Assembly: GCA_029935255.1 (NCBI GenBank)
Contig: JAOZKS010000171.1
Coordinates: forward strand, 1-5,800
Direction of reading: 5' to 3'
From: Pontiella sp.
Lineage (GTDB): Bacteria > Verrucomicrobiota > Kiritimatiellia > Kiritimatiellales > Pontiellaceae
Length of the DNA: 5,800 nucleotides
Shown here: piece after piece, positions 1 through 5,800 of the stretch
Numbering within the stretch: the first letter of the stretch is position 1
Layout of the letters: each line of letters opens with the position of its first letter
Notes under the pieces: generated by a model
What the model saw: the letters and a program-made list of their open reading frames with translations, nothing else
Database searches by the model: none
What the model was told of the DNA's origin: nothing
Program-made: the position numbers and the translations under genes

Positions 1-2
1 CG

Positions 3-1238
3 AAGGTCGACGACATCAATGCCGCAAAAAGCCCGATCTACGAAGCCGGGCTGGATGAGCTCTTGGCGCAGAATATGGGGAAACGGCTGAAGGCCTCCAC
101 CCATCTGGCCGAGGCGGTTCAGGGCTCCGACCTGACGCTGATCGCCGTGGGGACACCGTTCGATGGCGACCGAATCGATCTTCAATACATCGAGCAGGTC
201 TCGCGGGAAATCGGCGAAGCATTGAAGCTCAAGGACGGCTACCACGTGGTGGTGGTGAAGAGCACCGTGGTGCCCGGCACAACGGATGAGGTGGTGCTGC
301 CCATTTTGGAGGAGTACTCGGGGAAAAAGGCAGGGGTCGACTTCGGAGTGGGGATGAACCCGGAGTTTTTGCGCGAAGGCGAAGCGATTTCCGACTTCAT
401 GAACCCCGACCGGATTGTGCTCGGCGGGATGGATTCCCGGACCCGCGAAAAGCTGGCGGAAGCCTATGCTCCTTTCCCGGCGGTCGATCAGGTTTTGACG
501 AACAACAAGACGGCGGAGATGATCAAGTACACGGCCAACTCCTTGTTGGCCACGCTGATTTCCTTCTCTAACGAGATCGGAAACCTTTGCGCTTCCATTG
601 GAGGAATCGATGCGCTTGATGTGATGGGCGGTGTTCATTTGGACAAACGGTTTTCACCGATTCTCAACGACGGCCGGCGAATCAAGCCCTCCATGACGAC
701 CTACCTCGAGGCCGGATGCGGATTCGGAGGAAGCTGCTTCCCCAAGGATGTGAAAGCCCTGATTTCACATGGGGTCAAGGTGGGCGAGGGAATGGATCTG
801 CTGAAGGCGGTCATCGAGATCAACAAGCACCAGCCCGCTCAGGTCATGGATCGGTTGCGGAAACACTTCCCTCAGCTTGCCGGGAAAAAGATTGCTGTGC
901 TGGGCCTGGCTTTCAAGCCGGGAACGGACGACATGCGTGAATCGCCAGCCATCCCGATTGTCCAGGAATTGATGGCCGAAAACGCCGTGGTCGCGGCCTA
1001 CGATCCCGTCGCGCAGGAAGAGGCCCGAAAGATTTTTCCATCGGCAGGGATTGAATATTGCGGCAGCCTCGAAAAAACGGTTGCCGATGCGGATGCCGTG
1101 TTGCTACTGACCCGCTGGCCGGAATTTTCCGCCCTCCCGGAAATCCTGCAAGGGCAGGGCGCATCTCCCGTGGTGGTGGACGGGCGCCGCCTATTACCAA
1201 AGGACAGCGTCGAAATTTACGAAGGAATCGGGATATAG
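3..1238 (+). CDS. ugd: UDP-glucose 6-dehydrogenase family protein (5' end outside window)
   Basis: NAD-dependent nucleotide-sugar dehydrogenase, most likely oxidising UDP-glucose to UDP-glucuronate in the cytoplasm for capsule, exopolysaccharide or LPS. The frame is already open at base 3, and 411 codons are visible. About 30 N-terminal residues, including the GxGYVG nucleotide-binding loop, lie upstream, judged from the usual 430-450 residue length. Visible in order: the post-Rossmann segment SPIYEAGLDELL, then AVGTPF, KSTVVPGT, and NPEFLREGEAISDFMNPDR, which favours Ugd over AlgD or WecC types. The central helix AEMIKYTANSL carries the conserved Lys (codon 525-527) and Asn (537-539). GCGFGGSCFPKD carries the catalytic Cys (735-737). 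The C-terminal UDP-binding domain has LAFKPGTDDMRESP (Lys 915-917, Arg 936-938). About 16 extra residues sit just before the Cys motif compared with textbook Ugd. Family assignment is strong. The exact substrate (UDP-Glc versus another UDP-sugar) is inferred. The M3 peptidase gene follows after 26 bp. Confidence 0.93.
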   Translation, partial: KVDDINAAKSPIYEAGLDELLAQNMGKRLKASTHLAEAVQGSDLTLIAVGTPFDGDRIDLQYIEQVSREIGEALKLKDGYHVVVVKSTVVPGTTDEVVLPILEEYSGKKAGVDFGVGMNPEFLREGEAISDFMNPDRIVLGGMDSRTREKLAEAYAPFPAVDQVLTNNKTAEMIKYTANSLLATLISFSNEIGNLCASIGGIDALDVMGGVHLDKRFSPILNDGRRIKPSMTTYLEAGCGFGGSCFPKDVKALISHGVKVGEGMDLLKAVIEINKHQPAQVMDRLRKHFPQLAGKKIAVLGLAFKPGTDDMRESPAIPIVQELMAENAVVAAYDPVAQEEARKIFPSAGIEYCGSLEKTVADADAVLLLTRWPEFSALPEILQGQGASPVVVDGRRLLPKDSVEIYEGIGI

Positions 1239-1264
1239 GCGTTAATCAGAAAAATGTAAATGTT

Positions 1265-3349
1265 ATGGATGATTTATCAAACAACCCGCTGATGAATATT
1301 ACGGATGAACTGCGGTTTTCCGATTTTAAGCCGAATCACGTAGTGCCTGCGCTTACCCGGCTGCTTGATCGAATGGCGGCAGGCTTAGCCGAACTGGAAA
1401 ATAATATTGAACCGGGCTGGGATGCGTTAATGGATCGGCTGGATGCGATCGAGTCGCCGGTTTCAGATGCGTGGGGGATGGTTTGCCATCTCAATGCGGT
1501 CAAGAACTCCGCCGCACTTCGCAAGGCCTACGAGGAAGTTCTCCCGAGAGTGGTTGAGGAGTCGTTGCGGGCAAGCCAAAGCCGCCCGGTCTACGACGCA
1601 CTCGTTGCATTGCGCGGGGCGGAGGAGCATGCGGCTTTGAGCCCGGCTCGGCAGCGGGTGCTGGATAAAAAAATACAGAGTGCCGAGCTCAATGGCGTGG
1701 GGTTGGATGGCGAGGCAAAGGAACGGTTCAACGAAAATGCCAATGCACTTTCAACGCTGACCACCGAATTCACCAATCATGTGCTCGATGCCACAAAAGC
1801 GTATGAGCTGATTATTACTGATTGCGCAGATGCCGAAGGCTGGCCCTCTAATTTTCAATCCATGGCCTCGCAGTCCTATAACGATGCGTATCCCGAGCGT
1901 GCCGGAACGATCGGGGCCGGGCCGTGGCGTATCACGCTTGATGGACCAAGTGTCGCGCAATTTCTGAGCCATAGCCGCAATCGTGCGCAGCGGGAAGAGG
2001 TGTATTTGGCTCAAATCACGCGGGCATCTTCCGGGGACTTGGATAATAGCGGTTTGATCGTGGAGCTGATCAAGCTGCGCGCGGAACAGGCGGTTCTGCT
2101 GGGTTTTGAAAACTATGCCGAACTCAGCCTCGCCACCAAAATGGCGTCCGGGGTGCCCGCAGTCCGCAAAATGGCCAACGAGCTTGCGGCGGCTTCGCGC
2201 CCGGTGGCCGAACGGGACTTCGAAGAGACCAAGGCCTTTGCCGCCGAAAATGGCGCGGGTTATGAAGTCGAACACTGGGACCAGAATTTTTGGGTCGAGC
2301 GCCTGCGCGAGGATCGTTTTGACTATACCGACGAGCAGGTGCGGCCATACTTCCCGCTGGAACAGGTGCTTAGCGGACTCTTCGATCTTTGTGGGAGGCT
2401 CTTCCGGGTTGCTTTCAAGGAGGATACAGGCAGTGTTCAGCGTTGGCATCCGGATGTGCGTTTCTATCGGGTCTATGATGAATCTGGAAATGAGATTTCC
2501 GCATTTTATCTGGATCCATATAGCCGTCCCTCGGAAAAGCAGGGCGGGGCCTGGATGAATATTGGCTTGCAGCGAAAACGAGTCGATGGCCGCGTGCGAA
2601 ACCCAATCATCTACCTGGTCTGTAACAGCACCCCGCCGATAGGCGAGACCCCATCGCTCATGAGTTTTGGTGAAGTGGTGACCCTGTTTCATGAATTCGG
2701 GCATGGGCTTCACGGGTTGCTTACCACCGTTGATGAACCCGGCGTGGCGGGCACGCACGGCGTTGAGTGGGACGCCGTCGAGCTACCCAGTCAATTCATG
2801 GAAAACTGGTGCTATCACCGCGACACGCTCAAAGCGATGGCAAGGCACTACAAAACCGGCGAGGCCATGCCGGATGAACTCATCGACAAGATTCTCGCCA
2901 CGCGCGTCTTCCGTGCCGGCACCGCCATGCTCGGGCAGCTGGCCTATCTGAATGTGGATCTAGAGCTGTACGATGGCTACGATCCCGAAGGCGGGGAGAC
3001 ACCTCTGGATGTACAGAAACGTATCTTTGACCAATTGCTGGTGACTCCGTCGCACCCGAAGAACAGTTTCCTCTGTGCATTCACGCACATCTTTACCGGG
3101 GGCTATGCGGCGGGATATTTCAGCTATAAATGGGCCGAGGTGCTCAGTGCCGATGCTTTTGCCGCTTTTGAAGAGGTGGGGTTGGACGATGTCGACGCGG
3201 TGCTTGAAGCAGGCATGCACTTCCGTGAAACGGTATTGTCCAATGGAGGAAGCGTTCATCCTATGGAACTGTTCAAAAGATTCCGCGGCCGAGAACCAAA
3301 AACAGAGGCCTTGCTGAGGCACAATGGTTTGATCAACGCTTCCCTGTAA
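1265..3349 (+). CDS. prlC: M3 family oligopeptidase A (PrlC/OpdA type)
   Basis: Cytoplasmic zinc metallopeptidase that in E. coli degrades short peptides, including cleaved signal peptides. The predicted 694 residues compare with about 680 for E. coli OpdA, and similarity runs end to end: N-terminal NPLM and NHVVPALTRLLDRM, HLNAVKNSAALRKAYEEVLP, GFENYAELSLATKMA, and the C-terminal LFKRFRGREP. The zinc site is HEFGH at residues 476-480 (bases 2690-2704), with His476 and His480 as ligands, Glu477 as the catalytic base, and Glu506 in AVELPSQFMENW as the third ligand. The substrate-side motif THIFTGGYAAGYFSYKW supplies His608, Tyr614, Tyr618 and Tyr621, equivalent to the catalytic or transition-state residues of thimet oligopeptidase. 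There is no signal peptide. The frame stays open upstream to about 1058, but that part overlaps the dehydrogenase and is not peptidase-like. ATG 1265 is chosen because it leaves a short leader before the family N-terminus. ATG 1292 is an alternative. Neither has a recognisable Shine-Dalgarno sequence. The gene is probably co-transcribed with the dehydrogenase. Confidence 0.95.
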   Translation: MDDLSNNPLMNITDELRFSDFKPNHVVPALTRLLDRMAAGLAELENNIEPGWDALMDRLDAIESPVSDAWGMVCHLNAVKNSAALRKAYEEVLPRVVEESLRASQSRPVYDALVALRGAEEHAALSPARQRVLDKKIQSAELNGVGLDGEAKERFNENANALSTLTTEFTNHVLDATKAYELIITDCADAEGWPSNFQSMASQSYNDAYPERAGTIGAGPWRITLDGPSVAQFLSHSRNRAQREEVYLAQITRASSGDLDNSGLIVELIKLRAEQAVLLGFENYAELSLATKMASGVPAVRKMANELAAASRPVAERDFEETKAFAAENGAGYEVEHWDQNFWVERLREDRFDYTDEQVRPYFPLEQVLSGLFDLCGRLFRVAFKEDTGSVQRWHPDVRFYRVYDESGNEISAFYLDPYSRPSEKQGGAWMNIGLQRKRVDGRVRNPIIYLVCNSTPPIGETPSLMSFGEVVTLFHEFGHGLHGLLTTVDEPGVAGTHGVEWDAVELPSQFMENWCYHRDTLKAMARHYKTGEAMPDELIDKILATRVFRAGTAMLGQLAYLNVDLELYDGYDPEGGETPLDVQKRIFDQLLVTPSHPKNSFLCAFTHIFTGGYAAGYFSYKWAEVLSADAFAAFEEVGLDDVDAVLEAGMHFRETVLSNGGSVHPMELFKRFRGREPKTEALLRHNGLINASL

Positions 3350-3367
3350 ACGAGGGGCGCTGAAATT

Positions 3368-5374
3368 TTAGTTTCCAAGATCGGGAACTTCCACGCCTTC
3401 GACCGGACACTCGTCCAGCGATTCAAGGAAGAGTCGGCCATACCATTGGTTGCGAATACGGCTGTCGAGAATCGTTACGGTTCCAAAATCGTTGCCACTG
3501 CGAATCAGGCGGCCCACACCCTGCCGAAATTTCAGCACGGCCTCGGGGAGTGAATATTCCTTGAACGGATTGCCGCCCCGCGCTTCGATCGACTCGAAGC
3601 GGGCTTGAATCAGCGGATGATCCGGAACGGCGAAGGGCAGGCGGGTAATGATCACATTGCTCAGCGCCTCGCCCGGCACATCGACCCCCATCCAAAACCG
3701 ATCAAGCCCAAAGAGGACGCCTGCATCGTGGGCCTTGAATTTTTCCAGCATCCGCTTGGGGGGCATGCCCGTTCCCTGCACTAGAAATTCATAGCCATCG
3801 AGTTCGAAATCAAAACGCAGCTCGTCCGCCACCTTCTTCATAAAGCGCGTATTGGTGAAGAGGACAAACGCGCGACCCCGACTTTCACCAACGAAATATT
3901 TAATGGCCGTGGTTGCGGCCTCTTCGAAGTGAGTCGCAGCGGGGGGAGGCATGTTCACCGGAATCTGAATCTGCATTTGCCGGGCGTAGTCGAAGGGCGA
4001 GCCCACGCGTAATTCGGAACACTCCTCCGCACCGATGCGATGTCGAAAATAGTCCAGGTTGCTACCGACTGCCAGCGTGGCACTGGTCATCACCACGCAC
4101 GGGATTTCCTCGAACAGCATTTCGCGCAGGATGGGGCCGACATCCACCGGTGCCGAATAAAGTACGGCCTGCTTCCGTCGCCCTTGGATTTCCGTCCAGT
4201 AGACCTGCCCCTCCAGCGATTGCTTCAGAAAGGCCTCGACGGTGTCGCGCAATTCCAGCCCGCGGTTGCGCAGGCTTTTGATTTCGGCCTGTATATCCTC
4301 GTTGTCGGTCGTTTGCGTGACGGTCTTGAGGTGATTACAGAGATGGGTGATCTTGAGCGGGAGGTCGGTCTCGATCGGCGGCGGCTCAAAAACGCGTTGC
4401 TGGGTTTTTTGCGGACCGAGCTTAAAGTGGCTCTTCACCTTTTCAAAAAACAGCCCGGCGGCCTCGTGTGTCTGATCGGCCATGAACGTACCCTTGCCAT
4501 CCTTGAGCGCGGCCAGAATGCCTCGGCGTTTGTCGGAGTGGATCCGGTTGAGCCAGTATTCAATCTGGTAGAGCGAGAGGCGGATGCCGAGGTGCGACGA
4601 CGCGACTTGCTCCATTTGATGCGCTTCGTCGAAAACGACATAGCCATAGGGAGGCAGCATGGCCGCGCCCTCGGCGCGGAGTGCAAGCTCCGCGAAGAAA
4701 AGGGAATGGTTCACCACCAGCACCTGCGCATCCATCATGTTCTGGCGTGCATTCATGAAGTAGCAATCCTTATAGAAAGAGCAACGCTTTCCAGGACAAT
4801 TGCCGTGCTCTGCACAAACGGCCCCCCAAACATCGTGGTCGGGCTGCTCCTCCAATTCCTGAAAACTCCCGTCGCCCAGTTGCCGATTGTTTGCGAGCGC
4901 GTAGATGGCATCGAGTTGTTGTTCCTTGGTGTGGTCAAACAAATCGCCCCCGTTCCGTCGTGCCCGCTGCAGGCGAAGCAGGCAGAGATAATTCGAGCGC
5001 CCCTTCACCATCACCGCCTTGAAGTCGCGGCCAAGCGCCTTGCTCACAAACGGAATGTCCTTATGGATCAACTGCTCCTGAAGGGTGATCGTATAGGTGG
5101 CAATCACACAACGGGTTTCGTGTTCCAGCGCGGTGAGGATTTGCGGGACGAGATAGGCGAAACTTTTGCCGACTCCTGTGCCTGCCTCCACTGCGAGGTG
5201 ATGGTTGAAGTTGGCCGCATCAGCGATGGCCCGCGCCATTTTTTGTTGTTGGGGACGTATCTCGAAATCAATTCCGTCTGAGGTGCAGTGTTGCTCCAGC
5301 AGGCCTCCTGGCTCAAAAAAATGGTCGGTAGTTTCTGCCGCCTGCGGGATCGGGGTTGGATCAAGTGAAATCAT
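3368..5374 (-). CDS. dinG: DinG/YoaA-type ATP-dependent DNA helicase with Fe-S cluster
   Basis: Superfamily 2, XPD-like 5'-3' DNA helicase. Family members unwind forked DNA, D-loops and R-loops during repair and replication-transcription conflicts. The product is 668 residues, against about 716 for E. coli DinG and 636 for YoaA, and lacks the N-terminal exonuclease domain of the Bacillus DinG form. Visible in order: Q-motif-like FEIRPQQQKMA (37-47); Walker A EAGTGVGKS (63-71, Lys70); motif Ia IATYTITLQEQL; Fe-S ligands Cys131, Cys193, Cys198 and Cys204, whose last three have the same 5- and 6-residue steps as E. coli DinG Cys194/199/205; NHSLFF; DEAH box at 249-252; TSATL (430-434); motif V in FWMGVDVPG (560-568); motif VI QGVGRLIR (618-625). 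Start is ATG at 5374 (reading leftward), with a weak AGAG about 7 bases upstream. It converges on the peptidase gene with an 18-bp gap and is divergent from the secreted-protein gene. DinG versus YoaA orthology is not resolved. No LexA-type operator was recognised upstream. Confidence 0.93.
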   Translation of the reverse strand: MISLDPTPIPQAAETTDHFFEPGGLLEQHCTSDGIDFEIRPQQQKMARAIADAANFNHHLAVEAGTGVGKSFAYLVPQILTALEHETRCVIATYTITLQEQLIHKDIPFVSKALGRDFKAVMVKGRSNYLCLLRLQRARRNGGDLFDHTKEQQLDAIYALANNRQLGDGSFQELEEQPDHDVWGAVCAEHGNCPGKRCSFYKDCYFMNARQNMMDAQVLVVNHSLFFAELALRAEGAAMLPPYGYVVFDEAHQMEQVASSHLGIRLSLYQIEYWLNRIHSDKRRGILAALKDGKGTFMADQTHEAAGLFFEKVKSHFKLGPQKTQQRVFEPPPIETDLPLKITHLCNHLKTVTQTTDNEDIQAEIKSLRNRGLELRDTVEAFLKQSLEGQVYWTEIQGRRKQAVLYSAPVDVGPILREMLFEEIPCVVMTSATLAVGSNLDYFRHRIGAEECSELRVGSPFDYARQMQIQIPVNMPPPAATHFEEAATTAIKYFVGESRGRAFVLFTNTRFMKKVADELRFDFELDGYEFLVQGTGMPPKRMLEKFKAHDAGVLFGLDRFWMGVDVPGEALSNVIITRLPFAVPDHPLIQARFESIEARGGNPFKEYSLPEAVLKFRQGVGRLIRSGNDFGTVTILDSRIRNQWYGRLFLESLDECPVEGVEVPDLGN

Positions 5375-5421
5375 CCGCGCACTCTATCCAAAAGGAAGCA
5401 GAGTCGGAAGCTTGGAGCATT

Positions 5422-5502
5422 ACTTATCTAGTGCACGGCCTTGTTTTTCTCATATTTGAAAATAATCCGGCAAAAAAAATTGTAATGGATCCAACTTATC
5501 TA
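5422..5502 (+). repeat. Nine-base direct repeat ACTTATCTA in the divergent intergenic region
   Basis: ACTTATCTA occurs at 5422-5430 and again at 5494-5502, 72 bases apart from start to start. Both copies lie in the 187-bp region between the helicase and secreted-protein starts. The second copy overlaps the candidate -10 element. It could be a regulator half-site pair or coincidence in AT-rich DNA. Confidence 0.3.
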
Positions 5503-5508
5503 TATACG
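5480..5508 (+). promoter_or_regulatory. Possible sigma-70-type promoter for the secreted-protein gene
   Basis: TTGTAA (5480-5485, 4 of 6 matches to TTGACA) is followed after 17 bases by TATACG (5503-5508, 4 of 6), or after 15 bases by the better TATATA (5501-5506). It lies in AT-rich DNA about 55-80 bases before the start codon. A second candidate, TTGAAA at 5456-5461, has only a poorly spaced TGTAAT partner at 5481-5486. The calls rest on consensus matching alone, in AT-rich sequence where such matches are common. Confidence 0.3.
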
Positions 5509-5543
5509 TTGTAGTTCACATGAATTCAGTACAAGGTTGGATC
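5488..5543. repeat. Eight-base inverted repeat upstream of the secreted-protein gene
   Basis: GATCCAAC (5488-5495) is the exact reverse complement of GTTGGATC (5536-5543), with 40 bases between. Two further A-T pairs can form next to the stem if one G is bulged. The right arm lies just before the ribosome binding site. If transcription starts near 5515, only the right arm is in the mRNA, so a DNA-level role is more plausible than an RNA hairpin. Chance occurrence is possible. Confidence 0.25.
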
Positions 5544-5548
5544 TGCGT

Positions 5549-5553
5549 AGGGA
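5549..5553 (+). promoter_or_regulatory. Shine-Dalgarno site deciding the start of the secreted protein
   Basis: AGGGA ends 8 bases before ATG 5562, a normal spacing. It overlaps the alternative in-frame ATG at 5553, which would then have no usable site. This favours a protein starting MKRSKG over one with three extra residues. It is the clearest ribosome binding site in the window. Confidence 0.6.
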
Positions 5554-5561
5554 TGATCAAT

Positions 5562-5800
5562 ATGAAGCGAAGCAAAGGAATAGCAGTTGTGTTGCTGGGC
5601 GCAGTTTCGCTTGCATCCGCCCAGACCGTTGTCACGCTCGGAACATTTGGTTTTCAGAAAGTCGATATTCCCCCGGCTGGCGGCGTCAATCTCGTCGGAT
5701 TCAGCTTCACTTCCACCGATCCGCTCTACTTGGAAGATGTGTTTGGTACAGACCAGTTGACTCAAAGCATAGGGTTCACCGCTTTGGCTGATAAAATTCA
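5562..5800 (+). CDS. Secreted protein of unknown function (3' end outside window)
   Basis: An open frame runs from ATG 5562 to the window edge (79 complete codons). It starts with a textbook Sec signal peptide: a basic n-region MKRSKG, a hydrophobic core IAVVLLGAVSLA, and an ASA site giving probable cleavage after Ala20, before Gln21. The visible mature part reads QTVVTLGTFGFQKVDIPPAG, then VNLVGFSFTSTDPLYLEDVF, then GTDQLTQSIGFTALADKI. It has no cysteine, no lipobox and no membrane segment, and the alternating hydrophobic pattern suggests beta structure. ATG 5562 is preferred because AGGGA (5549-5553) lies 8 bases ahead of it. The in-frame ATG 5553 overlaps that ribosome binding site. From memory, the style of the N-terminus (a conserved valine- and glycine-rich opening after an AQ cleavage) recalls paralogous exported proteins of Kiritimatiellota/Verrucomicrobiota. 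I cannot confirm this, and no function is claimed. Confidence 0.78.
   Translation, partial: MKRSKGIAVVLLGAVSLASAQTVVTLGTFGFQKVDIPPAGGVNLVGFSFTSTDPLYLEDVFGTDQLTQSIGFTALADKI

Noticed and set aside
1058..1264. Upstream in-frame extension of the peptidase overlapping the dehydrogenase
   Set aside because: The extra 69 residues are Arg/Gly/Pro-rich, as expected of an out-of-frame reading of the dehydrogenase, and M3 oligopeptidases begin near the NPLM segment.
1751..2758. A 335-codon open frame on the - strand opposite the peptidase
   Set aside because: It has the same in-register antisense relation to a strongly conserved peptidase gene, and its product shows no family features.
3371..3388. Small stem GTTTCC / GGGAAC just after the peptidase stop, considered as a terminator
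   Set aside because: It is only six pairs including a G-T wobble, has no following T-run, and lies inside the coding sequence of the helicase C-terminus.
4040..5281. A 413-codon open frame on the + strand opposite the helicase
   Set aside because: It lies codon-for-codon in register with the helicase frame, so it stays open merely because the helicase rarely uses TTA, CTA or TCA codons. Its translation has no recognisable domain, while the minus-strand frame carries every helicase motif.
5526..5765. A 79-codon - strand frame opposite the secreted-protein gene
   Set aside because: Its composition is random-looking and it conflicts with the well-supported + strand gene.
5537..5791. An 84-codon + strand frame starting MDLRRDDQYEAKQ
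   Set aside because: It overlaps the signal-peptide gene in another frame, has no signal sequence or family resemblance, and has no ribosome binding site as good as that of ATG 5562.
1..5800. A defence system or mobile element built around the DinG-type helicase
   Set aside because: DinG-like helicases do occur in some CRISPR and defence loci, but there is no nuclease, Cas gene, repeat array, transposase or attachment site here. The neighbours are a sugar dehydrogenase, a peptidase and a secreted protein on differing strands.

Overview
No mobile element, RNA gene, CRISPR array or new multi-gene system is visible in this window. It looks like ordinary chromosome of a Gram-negative-type bacterium with a moderately high G+C coding bias and AT-rich intergenic DNA. 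The partial secreted protein at the right edge resembles, by memory only, exported proteins of the Kiritimatiellota/Verrucomicrobiota. That assignment is tentative, and the three housekeeping-type genes do not fix a phylum.

Left part (1-3349, + strand): the 3' portion of a nucleotide-sugar dehydrogenase of the UDP-glucose 6-dehydrogenase type, missing its N-terminal Rossmann segment to the left of the window. It is followed after 26 bp by a complete M3-family zinc metallopeptidase of the oligopeptidase A (PrlC/OpdA) type. The two genes are co-directional and close enough to share a transcript, but they have no obvious functional link: one makes a precursor for surface polysaccharide, the other degrades peptides in the cytoplasm.

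Middle (3368-5374, - strand): a complete DinG/YoaA-type superfamily 2 DNA helicase, convergent with the peptidase and separated from it by only 18 bp. Walker A, DEAH, SAT and C-terminal helicase motifs and the four iron-sulfur cysteines are all present.

Right part (5375-5800): a 187-bp AT-rich divergent intergenic region, with a possible sigma-70 promoter and two small repeats, separates the helicase from a + strand gene that runs off the window. That gene begins with a good ribosome binding site and a clear Sec signal peptide. It is the least understood item here.
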